Below are positions 1 to 8,811 of a stretch of 64,000 bases of DNA, piece after piece. Within the stretch, counting starts at the first letter, position 1. Each line of letters begins with the position of its first letter. The stretch is from CAWEDP01 sp963807925. GTDB taxonomy: Bacteria; Acidobacteriota; Vicinamibacteria; Vicinamibacterales; CAVVIG01. A program made the position numbers and the translations under genes. The stretch is taken from assembly GCA_963807925.1 (NCBI GenBank), contig CAWEDP010000002.1, positions 1,550,001 through 1,614,000 of the forward strand, given 5' to 3'. The notes under the pieces are model-generated. The model saw nothing but the letters and a program-made list of their open reading frames with translations, ran no database searches and was not told the origin of the DNA.

Positions 1-1
1 T

Positions 2-208
2 CCGAGCGATTCGGGACGCATCGTCTTCACCGAACGGCTGTTCGATCAGGCGCTCGGTCGCCTCGCCGACATCGTCGTCGGCCCCGACGGCGATTTGTAC
101 GTATGCACGAACGGTCGCACGACGGCCAGCGGGGTCGCCGACGATGAGCTGCTTCGAGTGACGCCAGACACGATGCCGGACGCGCCCGGCTCGATTGGCC
201 TGCGATAG
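2..208 (+). CDS. PQQ-dependent glucose/sorbosone dehydrogenase-like protein, C-terminal end (partial)
   Basis: The reading frame is open from the window edge and stops with TAG at 206-208; only the last 68 residues are present. The segment with LADIVVGPDGDLYV followed by a Thr/Gly-rich stretch and DDELLRV is typical of the last blades of the soluble glucose/sorbosone dehydrogenase beta-propeller, which oxidises aldoses or sorbosone with PQQ in the periplasm. The PQQ and calcium ligands lie upstream of the window and cannot be checked. It converges on the sigma-54 activator gene with a 30-base gap. The family is fairly sure; the substrate is unknown. Confidence 0.7.
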   Translation, partial: PSDSGRIVFTERLFDQALGRLADIVVGPDGDLYVCTNGRTTASGVADDELLRVTPDTMPDAPGSIGLR

Positions 209-238
209 CCGAGTCGCCTCCCCGGTCCGAGGGCCTGC

Positions 239-1453
239 CTATTGCCGGTATTCCTTGAACGGAAGCTGGCAATCGTGCTTGCGCAGGAAGTTGAGAAAGC
301 GCTTGTAATCGCGCGGCTCCATGTTGAACAGCCGCAGCACGATCTTGTAATTTCCTCGAGCCTCCTCGAGGCCTTTGTGCACGAGATCGCGCACGTTTCC
401 CCTGGTGATCTCGCGGTTCATGTACAGCGGGTACACCGTCGTCCAGAACGATTCGCGATCGTCGATCAGCTTCTTGAACAGCTCGTCGGCCACCGTGCGG
501 CGGCGCTCGCGGCGCGGGCGCACGTGCGAGGGCGCCCGGACCTCCGGCGGCAGATCCTCCACCTGGATCACTTCCCGCCGACCGGTGACGACCAGGCGCT
601 CGATCACGTTTTCGAGCTGTCGGACGTTACCCGGCCAGGAGTATTGGCAGAGCGCGGTGATTGCCGCAGGCGAGAGCGCACGGGTCGTCACCCCGTGGCC
701 GTTGCCCTGTGACGCACGATGAGCGTGACCGTTGCCGAGCCCGGTTCCGGCGACATGGCCGCTCGCACGGCCACCGACATCGGCGGTCCCGCCCGCCGGG
801 TCGTTCGCACCGTGGTCGCTGCCCGAGGTCAGGCGATGACTGGATATGAAGGCGTCGAGGAAGTGATCGATGAGCAGCGGGATGTCCTCGCGACGATCGC
901 GAAGAGGAGGCACGACAATGTGGATGACATTCAGCCGATAGAACAGATCCTCACGGAACTGCCCCTGAGTGATCTGCTCCCGAAGGTTGCGGTTCGTCGC
1001 GGCAATCACGCGAACGTCCGACGCGCTGACAATCCGCTCGGCCCCGACCTTCTGAATCTCGCCGGTCTCGAGGAAGCGCAGGAAGAGCCCCTGCATGCGG
1101 AGGGTCATTTCGCCGATTTCGTCGAGAAAGATGGTGCCCCCGCTCGCCATTTCGAGCTTTCCCGGCTTGTCGCGGTACGCGCCCGTGAAGCTTCCCTTGA
1201 CGTGGCCGAAGAGCTCCGATTCGAGCAGTGTCTCGGGGATGCCGGCGCAGTTGACAGGGACGAAGGCCGCGTCGCCGCGCGGACTCGCGCTGTAGATGGC
1301 CCGCGCGACGATCTCCTTGCCAACCCCGCTCTCGCCGGTGATCAACACCTTGGCATCCGAGCGGGCCACGCGGTCGATTTCTTCCGTCAGATCGGCAATG
1401 ACGGCGCTGGTCCCAATCAGGTGGATGCGACCTGATGTCCTCATCTCGACCAC
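239..1453 (-). CDS. Sigma-54 dependent transcriptional activator without receiver domain
   Basis: A 404-residue AAA+ enhancer-binding protein. The AAA+ domain starts almost at the N-terminus: Walker A GESGVGKE (40-47), Walker B GGTIFLDE (105-112), sensor region DVRVIAATN, and the WPGNVRQLENVIER segment (273-286). The sigma-54 contact loop reads GSFTGA (87-92) instead of GAFTGA. A Gly/His/Ala-rich insertion at about 205-257 separates the AAA core from its lid. There is no receiver, GAF or PAS domain. The C-terminus (about 347-395) keeps the spacing of a Fis-type helix-turn-helix (EEARGN then LFNMEPRDYKRFL) but is very divergent. It should open sigma-54 promoters by ATP hydrolysis. The start is GTG at 1453; an ATG three codons in is possible. 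Confidence 0.88.
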   Translation of the reverse strand: MVEMRTSGRIHLIGTSAVIADLTEEIDRVARSDAKVLITGESGVGKEIVARAIYSASPRGDAAFVPVNCAGIPETLLESELFGHVKGSFTGAYRDKPGKLEMASGGTIFLDEIGEMTLRMQGLFLRFLETGEIQKVGAERIVSASDVRVIAATNRNLREQITQGQFREDLFYRLNVIHIVVPPLRDRREDIPLLIDHFLDAFISSHRLTSGSDHGANDPAGGTADVGGRASGHVAGTGLGNGHAHRASQGNGHGVTTRALSPAAITALCQYSWPGNVRQLENVIERLVVTGRREVIQVEDLPPEVRAPSHVRPRRERRRTVADELFKKLIDDRESFWTTVYPLYMNREITRGNVRDLVHKGLEEARGNYKIVLRLFNMEPRDYKRFLNFLRKHDCQLPFKEYRQ

Positions 1454-1767
1454 TCTCGTCGCAAACGGGTGCCTGGGATCATAACCTTCAACCGCATGCC
1501 TGGTACCATTCAGGACTGAAGTCGGGGAGTAGTCTGCAATTTCTTCACCTTCTGCACGCGGGCTCGAGGGTCACGTGTTATAGTGCTGACCGTGCGTGAG
1601 TTACGGGATTGTCGGCGGCGGCAGTGGACTGAATCGACAGCCAAAAGGTCACTCGAGCGCGGACTTTAGCCGGCACAAATGTCTCCTCAGAGTAGACTTT
1701 TGGTCGTGCAGGACGGCGACGGAAGGCTGCTCACCGGGTTCCCCTTCCAAGCGCGAAGGAGGGTAAC
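1454..1767. other. 314-base divergent intergenic region
   Basis: Separates the minus-strand sigma-54 activator from the plus-strand dioxygenase-like gene. It holds the putative activator promoter (1478-1508). Near its plus-strand end is a strong ribosome binding site, AAGGAGGG at 1756-1763, four bases before the GTG at 1768. I see no RNA gene and no long repeat. A TATAGT (1579-1584) and a TAGACT (1693-1698) could be -10 boxes for the plus-strand gene, but neither has a convincing -35. Confidence 0.5.
1494..1508 (-). promoter_or_regulatory. Possible sigma-54 (-24/-12) promoter for the activator gene
   Basis: Read on the minus strand, TGGTACC-N4-ATGC gives a GG and a GC exactly ten bases apart, the defining spacing of a sigma-54 promoter (consensus TGGCACG-N4-TTGC). 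It lies about 40 bases before the GTG start of the sigma-54 activator, so autoregulation would be possible. A sigma-70-like TATGAT at 1483-1478 lies between it and the gene and is an equally good explanation. The match may be chance. Confidence 0.3.
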
Positions 1768-2772
1768 GTGAAGAACGACGAAGTCAGCCCGATGCCACCC
1801 ACCATCCGATCGTTCGATCTCGCGCACCTGGCGCATCTGGAACTGCTGACGCCGAGGCCCGAGGCGAGCCTGCGCTTCTTCGTCGACGTCATGGGGATGA
1901 CGCCCAGCGCCGAGCGGGGCGACTCGGTGTACCTGCGCGGCTGGGACGACTACGAACATCACACGCTGAAGCTGACCGCCGCGCCAATCGCCGGCATGGG
2001 GCATTTTGCCTTCCGCGCGACGAGCCCCGAGGCGCTCCAGCGTCGCGCCCGGACGCTCGAGGCGTCGGGGTTCGGCCGGGGCTGGACCGACGGCGACGTC
2101 GGTCACGGGCCCGCCTACGCGTTCGAGACGACTGACGGCCACGCGATGGAGATCTACTACGAGACGGAGTGGTATCGCGCGCCGCCGGCGCTCAGGCCGG
2201 CGCTCAAGAATCAGGCACAGCGGTTCCCCGCGCGCGGGGTCAACGTGCGACGGCTCGATCACCTGAACCTGCTGGCGGCCGACGTCCCGGCCCTGCGCAC
2301 GTTCTTCGAGAACGGCCTCGGGCTTCGCGTCACCGAGCAGATCATCCTCGACAACGGCGACGAGGCGGGCACGTGGATGACCACGACGAACAAGAGCTAC
2401 GACCTGGCGTTCACCGCCGATCACTACGGCGCGCGCGGCCGGTTCCATCACGTGACCTACGCCGTCGATTCACGGGAGGAGGTGCTGCGGGCCGCCGACG
2501 TGTTTCTGGAGAACGGTGTGCACATCGAGACCGGCCCGCACAAGCACGCGATTCAGCAGACCTTCTTCCTCTACGTGTACGAGCCGGGCGGCAATCGCGT
2601 GGAGGTCGCCAACGCGGGGGCGCGTCTGGTCCTCGCGCCCGACTGGCAGCCGATCATCTGGACCGAAGCGGACCGCAGGAAGGGCCAGGCGTGGGGATTG
2701 AAGACGATCGAGAGCTTTCACACGCACGGTACGCCGCCGATCGAGCAGTACACCGGGCCGCGACGCACCTGA
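1768..2772 (+). CDS. Catechol 2,3-dioxygenase-like extradiol dioxygenase (VOC family)
   Basis: A 334-residue protein with the two-domain vicinal-oxygen-chelate layout of type I extradiol dioxygenases, which cleave catechols next to the diol using Fe(II). The C-terminal half has the expected metal ligands: His165 in RLDHLNL, a His in FHHVTY (227/228) and Glu279 in NRVEVAN. The family signature runs from about 257 to 279 (H-x-H ... LYVYEPGGNRVE). The N-terminal half carries the duplicated, non-catalytic VOC module. GTG start is set by AAGGAGGG four bases upstream. No other ring-cleavage gene is adjacent, so the natural substrate and pathway are unknown. Confidence 0.87.
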   Translation: MKNDEVSPMPPTIRSFDLAHLAHLELLTPRPEASLRFFVDVMGMTPSAERGDSVYLRGWDDYEHHTLKLTAAPIAGMGHFAFRATSPEALQRRARTLEASGFGRGWTDGDVGHGPAYAFETTDGHAMEIYYETEWYRAPPALRPALKNQAQRFPARGVNVRRLDHLNLLAADVPALRTFFENGLGLRVTEQIILDNGDEAGTWMTTTNKSYDLAFTADHYGARGRFHHVTYAVDSREEVLRAADVFLENGVHIETGPHKHAIQQTFFLYVYEPGGNRVEVANAGARLVLAPDWQPIIWTEADRRKGQAWGLKTIESFHTHGTPPIEQYTGPRRT

Positions 2773-2778
2773 ACCGGC

Positions 2779-3804
2779 TCATCGCTCAGCGCCCTCGGCC
2801 GCCGGCGTGTCCGGGTTGTTCGGAATCGGCCGGCGCGCCCGCAGAATGCCGCGCCGCGCGTCCGCCTCGATCGCCTGGTCCTCGGCCCGTTCGGCACTGA
2901 GGATGTTCGGCAGCCCGTGGTTCCCCTCGTGGCACTCGTAGGGCAGGAGCTCGTATCCGCGCGGCGAGGTCAACATCAGCATCATCGTCCAGGGGCGCGT
3001 GTAGGTGCTCGGATCGTCGATCGTGACGCGGTACTGCAGCACGTCCGCGTCCACGCGCGTCAACCGCTCGGTCAGTCGCAGCCGGGTGCTGTGGCGCAGG
3101 CCGTTCCCGTTCTCGCTGATGCTCGTCCGATCGGTGAAGTTGGTCGTCTCGATGACGAGCGTCTGACCCTCCCATCGGCCGCGCGCGTCGCCCAGATACA
3201 GCCGCATGCCGCGGCCGGCGTGCGGCCGCCCGTCGAGCGGCACGATCCGCGTGTCGTGCACCATCTCGTACGACACTGCCACGTAGCCGGGCGCCTGCAC
3301 GATGCGGTTGCCGTTCCCGTAGATGACCGGAAGAATCGATCCGACGACGCCGCGCGTGATGCAGCGATCGAACAGACTGAAGTCCTCGGGGCCGTCGAAC
3401 GGCCCGCCGCCGAACGTGCCTCGATCGCGGCTCGTGCGGCGCGCCTCCGCTTCGGGTGTCAACGCGGGCATCTTGCCGTCCGGCGGATCGACGACGAGCG
3501 AGGTCTGCCTGAAAGTCCGCGACCGGAGATCGTTGCGGCCTCCGTAGGGGCCGCGCAGCTCGTCGCGGAGCGTCCGCCGGTCGCGCTCGAAGCGATCGAG
3601 AAACTCCGCGTCGGTCAGGAACTGGCGGGTCCCGTACTCGTCGGGACGATCGCGCGGGATGCCGCGCATGTCGTCGCTCGTCCAGATGCCATGCAGGTCC
3701 GGGTCGCCCCACGGCGTCTTCGGAGCCGAGTCCGCGGCAAAGGCGAGAGTCAGATGGGCGGTGACGAGCGCGGCTGCCGCGAGTCCGAGGCGGCGAATCG
3801 ACAT
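2779..3804 (-). CDS. Secreted protein of unknown function
   Basis: A 341-residue protein with a clear signal peptide (MSIRR, hydrophobic stretch to about residue 23, then AFAADS). The mature part opens with PKTPWGDPDLHGIWTSDD, a start I associate with a family of uncharacterised exported proteins common in Acidobacteria and Planctomycetes. It is rich in Arg and Asp, has no membrane helix after the signal, and shows no catalytic motif I recognise. It converges on the dioxygenase gene (six-base gap) and diverges from the rhodanese-like gene. Its function is not known. Confidence 0.75.
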   Translation of the reverse strand: MSIRRLGLAAAALVTAHLTLAFAADSAPKTPWGDPDLHGIWTSDDMRGIPRDRPDEYGTRQFLTDAEFLDRFERDRRTLRDELRGPYGGRNDLRSRTFRQTSLVVDPPDGKMPALTPEAEARRTSRDRGTFGGGPFDGPEDFSLFDRCITRGVVGSILPVIYGNGNRIVQAPGYVAVSYEMVHDTRIVPLDGRPHAGRGMRLYLGDARGRWEGQTLVIETTNFTDRTSISENGNGLRHSTRLRLTERLTRVDADVLQYRVTIDDPSTYTRPWTMMLMLTSPRGYELLPYECHEGNHGLPNILSAERAEDQAIEADARRGILRARRPIPNNPDTPAAEGAER

Positions 3805-3908
3805 CGGTCGGAGTATCGCAACGCCCCGCCGAGCATGTCAACGACGTGGCGCCGGGGGCGGCCGTGACCGAGCGCCGCGTCGGTGCCCGTCACGCGGGGC
3901 GTGACACG

Positions 3909-3937
3909 TTGACACGTCGAATGGTGGCGGCGACAAT
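3909..3937 (+). promoter_or_regulatory. Sigma-70-type promoter of the rhodanese-like gene
   Basis: TTGACA (3909-3914), 17 bases, GACAAT (3932-3937). Transcription would begin near 3944, and the GTG start codon is at 3946, so the mRNA would have essentially no leader. No Shine-Dalgarno sequence lies before the GTG, which agrees with leaderless translation. Confidence 0.6.
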
Positions 3938-3945
3938 AGCGCGCG

Positions 3946-4311
3946 GTGGCCGTTCCCCGCATCACCAAAGAACAGCTGAAAGAGCGACTCGACGCCGGCG
4001 ACGCGCCCGTGATCATCGACGCGCGGCTGAAGTACCCCTACGAGCACAGCACCGTCCGGCTTCCCGGGTCGATCCGCCACGGGTCCCCGCAGGTCGGCAC
4101 CGTGCTCAGTCGCGACCGGCAGATCGTCGTCTACGACTCGGATCCGAACGAGCTGGCGAGCTCGTCGGTCGCGGCGGATCTGATTCGGCAGGGGTACCAC
4201 GCAGCGGCCTTGAAGGGCGGCATCGCCGAATGGCTCGCCGCGAACCTGCCGACCGAAACCAAGGCGGCCCCCAAGCAGACGCCCCCTGAGCCGGGAGCGC
4301 TGAAAGGCTAG
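3946..4311 (+). CDS. Rhodanese-fold protein without the catalytic cysteine
   Basis: A 121-residue single-domain rhodanese fold: PVIIDARLKYPYEHSTVRLPGS matches the substrate-side region and KGGIAEWLAANLP the C-terminal signature. At the active-site loop, where catalytic members have a Cys (usually Y-C-x-x-G), this protein reads VVYDSDPNE, with Asp64 in the Cys position. It is therefore unlikely to be a sulfurtransferase and may be a binding or regulatory module. A Pro/Lys-rich tail (about 103-121) follows. It starts a run with the DUF2723 protein, 42 bases downstream. The GTG start is almost at the predicted transcription start. Confidence 0.82.
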   Translation: MAVPRITKEQLKERLDAGDAPVIIDARLKYPYEHSTVRLPGSIRHGSPQVGTVLSRDRQIVVYDSDPNELASSSVAADLIRQGYHAAALKGGIAEWLAANLPTETKAAPKQTPPEPGALKG

Positions 4312-4353
4312 CGACTGACCGACGGCACCCGAGACGCGCGGCGGCGGTGGCGG

Positions 4354-6234
4354 ATGCTCGCCGCTGTCGGCGTCGGCGCCGCGGCCTTCCTGCTCTATCG
4401 GGCCACGCTTCTTCCCGGCCTGGACTTCGGCGACACGGCGTCGTTCCAGGTCGTCGCCGGTCTGCCGACGATCTCCACGCGCGACGCGTACCCCCTGTAC
4501 TTCGCCATCGGCGCCGTGCTGTGTCGGATGATCGGCGGCGATCCCGCGCACGCCCTCAACCTGGCGTCGGCGATCGAGAGCGCAGCCGCCTGCGGCGTGC
4601 TGACGCTGGTCGCCGCGGAGCTGTCGGGATCGATCGTCGCCGGCGCCGGAGCGGCGCTCCTGCTCGCCGGGTCCTACACCCTCTGGAGCCAGTCGGTGAT
4701 CGCCGAGGTGTACGGACTGCACATGCTGTGCGTCGTCCTCAGTGTCTGGCTGCTGCTCCGGTGGAGCGCGCGGCCGACAGACACCCGGCTCGCGGCGTTC
4801 TTCGCGGCATACGCGCTCGGGTTCGGCAATCACCTGTCGATGATCCTGCTGGCGCCGGCCATCGTCTTCTTTCTGTTGGCGTCGGCGCCCCAGGGATGGG
4901 GCTCCTTGTTCCGGCCGCGGATCGTCGCGATGGCGATCGCCTTCGCTGTCGCGGGCGCGCTCCAGTACGCGTGGAACCTGCGCTCGCTGTGGTTCGCCGC
5001 CCGTCCGCCCTCGGGCCTGCTCGACGCGCTCGCCCAGGGATGGTTCGACGTCACCAAGGCGGACTGGCGGGCGACGATGGTGCTGAACGTGCCGCCGGCG
5101 CTGCTGCGAGATCACTTCGCGATGTACGCCTTCGATCTGTGGCAACAGATCGGATGGACCGGCGTTGCGCTCGCCGCGGTCGGCGCGGTCGCCGTGCTCG
5201 CGCGCGAATGGCGGGTCGCCGTGCTCCTGCTCGGGATCTACCTCGCCAATGCCCTGTTCGCCTTCTCGTACGACGTCGGCGACACGCACGTCTTCTATCT
5301 GCCGTCGCACATGATCGTCGCGCTCCTGACCGCGCCCGGCGTCGTGGCGGTGGCGGCGGCCGGTCGATCCGCTCCGAGGCCACGCCATCGCGCCAGGCTG
5401 GTTGCCGGCTTCCTGCTCGTCGCTTATGCCGGCGTTCGCATCTACCGCGACTACCCCGCCCTCGATCGCAGCGCCGACAGACGGCCCACCGAAGCGCTCG
5501 ACCGTGTGACGGAGGGCATCGACGACCGTCGCGCGATTCTGCTGACCGACCTCAACTGGCAGGTCCAGAACGGGCTGAACTACTACGGCAGCCGCCTCCA
5601 CTCCGAAGTCGCCTTCGCCAGGATGCCCGAAGTGCTGCTCTACGCGCCGGCACTTATCGGCGACAACCTCGCGGTCGGACGCCGCGTGGTCCTCACGCCG
5701 CGCGCGCACGCCGCCCTCGCGGCCGCCTACGGACCACTGGTCCCGACGGCACCGGATCCCGAGGCGCGCGTGGCGAGCCTCTCGGACCAGGTCGGGTCGC
5801 TGCCAGCCGGCACACGCTACGTTCTGACGGTTCTGAAGCCGACTCGCGAGTTCACGCTGGACCCCGACGATCTCGCGCGCGCCATCGGCGCGCTCACCGG
5901 CGGCCGTCTCGCCGCCGTCCCGCCGGGCGATTACGCGGCGATTGCCGGAGTGGTCGGGCGGGCACCGGCGGCCGTCGTGGGCCTGCCGACGCCGTTCCGG
6001 CGCACCACCGCCGTCGATGGCACGCGCGTCGAGATCCGCATGGACTCGTGGCTGTCGGCGGACACCATCCGGCGCATGGGGTTCGGCCACGTCATCGCCG
6101 GCCGTCGCCACGCGTTGATCGTCGAACGCGGTGTGAGCTTCGTGGCGCTGGATCGCTCCGGACAGCCGATCGCGTCGGCGTATGCGGCCAACCTGTTCGC
6201 ACCTCAGCCGAGGTATGTCTGTTATCCTCGATGA
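4354..6234 (+). CDS. DUF2723 multi-spanning membrane glycosyltransferase-like protein
   Basis: A 626-residue inner-membrane protein. The N-terminal part has about ten hydrophobic segments. Between the first two is GLDFGDTASFQV, with the early Asp pair on a periplasmic loop typical of GT-C enzymes. Residues around 155-160 read GFGNHLSMILLAP, characteristic of DUF2723, the TMEM260/protein O-mannosyltransferase-like group that uses lipid-linked sugars. The C-terminal ~250 residues form a soluble, presumably periplasmic domain. The start chosen is ATG 4354. A CTG 13 codons earlier is in frame, and no good ribosome site decides between them. It ends just before lolA. Sugar donor and acceptor are unknown. 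Confidence 0.8.
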   Translation: MLAAVGVGAAAFLLYRATLLPGLDFGDTASFQVVAGLPTISTRDAYPLYFAIGAVLCRMIGGDPAHALNLASAIESAAACGVLTLVAAELSGSIVAGAGAALLLAGSYTLWSQSVIAEVYGLHMLCVVLSVWLLLRWSARPTDTRLAAFFAAYALGFGNHLSMILLAPAIVFFLLASAPQGWGSLFRPRIVAMAIAFAVAGALQYAWNLRSLWFAARPPSGLLDALAQGWFDVTKADWRATMVLNVPPALLRDHFAMYAFDLWQQIGWTGVALAAVGAVAVLAREWRVAVLLLGIYLANALFAFSYDVGDTHVFYLPSHMIVALLTAPGVVAVAAAGRSAPRPRHRARLVAGFLLVAYAGVRIYRDYPALDRSADRRPTEALDRVTEGIDDRRAILLTDLNWQVQNGLNYYGSRLHSEVAFARMPEVLLYAPALIGDNLAVGRRVVLTPRAHAALAAAYGPLVPTAPDPEARVASLSDQVGSLPAGTRYVLTVLKPTREFTLDPDDLARAIGALTGGRLAAVPPGDYAAIAGVVGRAPAAVVGLPTPFRRTTAVDGTRVEIRMDSWLSADTIRRMGFGHVIAGRRHALIVERGVSFVALDRSGQPIASAYAANLFAPQPRYVCYPR

Positions 6235-6237
6235 TGC

Positions 6238-6961
6238 ATGAGACATCGGAGCGGGCAGCGGGGCGGGGTGCCGCGGGCCTGCCGCGTGGCGCTTGCGGCG
6301 CTGGCGGTCGTGTCCGGCTGGTCGGCGGCGCCCTCGGGGACGGCACCCGAGGGAACCGAGCCGACCGCGCAGGAACTGGCCCGATCGCTCCAGCGCAAGT
6401 ACCGACGGCATCCGGGACTTCTCCACCGATTTCGTCCACAGGTACCGCGGCGGCGTGCTGAAGAAGGAAATCGCCGAAAGCGGTCACCTGCTCGTCAAGA
6501 AGCCGGGACGGATGCGCTGGGAGTACAAGGTGCCCGAGCGGAAGCTGTTCGTCTCCGACGGCGTGAAGATGTATTCGTACATCCCTCAGGACAAGCAGGT
6601 CTTCGTCAGCACGATTCCTCCGGGCGACCAGCTCGGAACGCCCACTCTGTTCCTGAGCGGCAAGGGCAACATCCTCCGGGACTTCACCGCCACCCTGGTC
6701 GCGCCGCAGCCGGGATCGCTCTCCGGCACCCGCGCGCTGAAGCTGGTACCCAAAAGGTCCCAAACAGACTACGATTGGCTCATCGTCGAGGTCGCGCCCG
6801 GCACGCTCGATCTGCGGGGGCTGGTGACCGTCGACGCGCAGGGGGGGGAATCGACGTTTTCCTTCATCAACCTGAAGGAGAACGTCGGACTGCCCGATAC
6901 GGACTTCACATTCTCGATCCCGCGCGGTGTTGATGTTGTTACCGACGCCCCGACGCGCTGA
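6238..6961 (+). CDS. lolA: LolA-like outer-membrane lipoprotein carrier, broken by a one-base frameshift
   Basis: LolA collects lipoproteins from the LolCDE exporter and carries them across the periplasm. One frame from ATG 6238 encodes a signal peptide (VALAALAVVSGWSAAP) and the helix TAQELARSLQRKY. The next frame, from 6404, continues with DGIRDFSTDFVHRYRGG, GRMRWEYKVPERKLFVSDG, MYSYIPQDKQV and SFINLKEN, the classic LolA core. Skipping one C at 6402/6403 joins the two into a protein of about 240 residues with every expected part. I read this as a sequencing indel or a recent mutation. It overlaps the secretin gene by 35 bases. The family is clear; intactness is uncertain. Confidence 0.82.
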
Positions 6962-8789
6962 CGCCGGGCGGCCGCACCGGTGGTCGTGGCCGGCGTCGGT
7001 CTGCATGGCGACCTGTCTGGTGATGGCCGGCTGTGCCGCTGCCACCTCGATGCGTCACGGCCGTGACGCAGAGGTCCGGCAGGACTACGATCGGGCGGTC
7101 GCCGAATACCAGAAAGCGCTGAAGCTGAAGCCGGGCGATGTCGCCGCGCGCACGGCGCTCGAGCGCGCCCGGTTGCGCGCGGCCGAAGATCACTTCCAGC
7201 GCGGGCGGCGGCTGGCCGCGGTCGGCAGATTCGAGGAGGCGCTGGTCGAGTATCAGCTCGCCGCCGACATGAACCCGGCGAGCGGCGACATCGACGATGC
7301 CCTCCGATCCACGCGCAATCAGCTGCGCGCCCGGGTGACGGTCGCCCGCGAGGGCAAGACCGAGCTGCAGACGCTCATCGAGCGCGCCCGCGATCTCCCT
7401 CCGCCCGGGCTCGACCTCCCGTCGGACATGAAGATGCCGACGACGCTCGTGTTTCGCGAGGCGAGCAGCCGTGACGTGTTCCTGACGATCGCGAGGTTCG
7501 CCGGCATCAGTCTGACCTTCGATCCTACGTTTCGCGAAGCGCCGATCACCGTCGATCTGCGGAACGCGTCGCTCGAGGACGCGCTGAACGCGGTGTGCGG
7601 CGCGACGCGCACCTTCTTCCGCGTGACGGCGCCGCGGACGGTGGCGGTGATCCCCGACACGCCGGCCAAGCGCCGCGAGTACGAGGAGGAGGTCGTCCGC
7701 ACCTTCTATCTGAGCAACGCGGATCTGAAGGAAGCGATGGATCTGCTGCGCCTGGTCATCGACCTGCGCCGTATCGCGCCGACGACCGCCACCAACGCGC
7801 TCACCATCAAGGACACGCCCGAGCGTGTCGCCGCAGCGGCGCGCGTCCTCTCGGCCATCGACAAGGCCAAGCCGGAGGTCATCATCGACGTCGAGCTCAT
7901 GGAAGTGGATCGCACGCGCCTGCTCGAGTACGGCCTGCAGCTCGCGTCGCCGTCCTCGCCCGGCATCGACGGATCCGTCAGCGTGGACACGGGGGCCAGC
8001 CAGACGCTGACCTTGCGGGCGCTTCGGAATCTGTCGCAGAGCGACGTCCTGCTCGCCAACCTGCCGGCGCTCTACTATCGGCTGCTCAAGACGGACACGA
8101 ACACGCGGACGCTGGCCAACCCGCAGCTGCGCACGTCCGAGGGCGCGTCGGCCACGGCGCGGTTCGGCGAGCGCGTGCCGATTCCCATCACGCAGTTCGC
8201 GCCCATCGCGACCGGCGGCACGCCACAGCAGCCCATCACGTCGTTTCAATACGAGAACATCGGCGTGAACATCGACATCCGCCCGCGCACCCACCACGAC
8301 GACGACGTGACGCTGGAGCTCAAGATCGCGGTGACCAGCGTGTCGGGTGTCGGGTTCGGCGGGCTGCCGACGTTCGGTAATCGCGAGATCAACACGACAA
8401 TCCGCCTGCGCGACGGCGAGACGAACATGCTGGCGGGCCTGATTCGCGACGATGAGCGGCAGTCGATCGAAGGGATTCCCGGCCTCACCGACATCCCGCT
8501 GGTCGGCCGGCTCTTCGGACACACGAGCAAGACGACCGATCAGACCGACATCATCCTGACGCTGACGCCGCACATCATCCGGGTACTGGATCTGACGGAG
8601 GCCGACCTGCGGCCGTTCCGCGTCGGCCGCGACTCCACGGCCCCGATCTCGGAGCTGCCGCTTCCCGCGGAAGCGCCGCGCCAGACGCCGGCGCCGCCCG
8701 CCGCGCCGGTCACTCCTCCCGCGACCCAGCCGACCGCGCCTGGTCCGATTTTCGGCCCGACGCCCCCGGCCGCCCGGCCGCCGGGATAG
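6927..8789 (+). CDS. Secretin-family lipoprotein with N-terminal TPRs (GspD/PilQ-like)
   Basis: A 620-residue protein. It starts with a lipoprotein signal ending VMAGC (Cys36), followed by TPR-like helices (about 45-130: DYDRAVAEYQKALKLKPGD, FEEALVEYQLAADMNP). Next come an STN/N0-type module (about 170-250, SRDVFLTIARFAGISLTFDP), an N1-like ring (about 255-320, VRTFYLSNADLKEAMDLLRL), and the secretin core. The core motifs VPIPITQF and INTTIRLRDGETNMLAGLI precede IPLVGRLFG near the end. A Pro-rich tail closes it. It should form an outer-membrane ring of a type II secretion or type IV pilus-like machine, but no other part of such a machine is nearby. ATG 6927 overlaps lolA; ATG 7005 would remove most of the signal. 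Confidence 0.85.
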   Translation: MLMLLPTPRRADAGRPHRWSWPASVCMATCLVMAGCAAATSMRHGRDAEVRQDYDRAVAEYQKALKLKPGDVAARTALERARLRAAEDHFQRGRRLAAVGRFEEALVEYQLAADMNPASGDIDDALRSTRNQLRARVTVAREGKTELQTLIERARDLPPPGLDLPSDMKMPTTLVFREASSRDVFLTIARFAGISLTFDPTFREAPITVDLRNASLEDALNAVCGATRTFFRVTAPRTVAVIPDTPAKRREYEEEVVRTFYLSNADLKEAMDLLRLVIDLRRIAPTTATNALTIKDTPERVAAAARVLSAIDKAKPEVIIDVELMEVDRTRLLEYGLQLASPSSPGIDGSVSVDTGASQTLTLRALRNLSQSDVLLANLPALYYRLLKTDTNTRTLANPQLRTSEGASATARFGERVPIPITQFAPIATGGTPQQPITSFQYENIGVNIDIRPRTHHDDDVTLELKIAVTSVSGVGFGGLPTFGNREINTTIRLRDGETNMLAGLIRDDERQSIEGIPGLTDIPLVGRLFGHTSKTTDQTDIILTLTPHIIRVLDLTEADLRPFRVGRDSTAPISELPLPAEAPRQTPAPPAAPVTPPATQPTAPGPIFGPTPPAARPPG

Positions 8790-8811
8790 GCGGCCCGCCG
8801 CCGGCCTGCGC

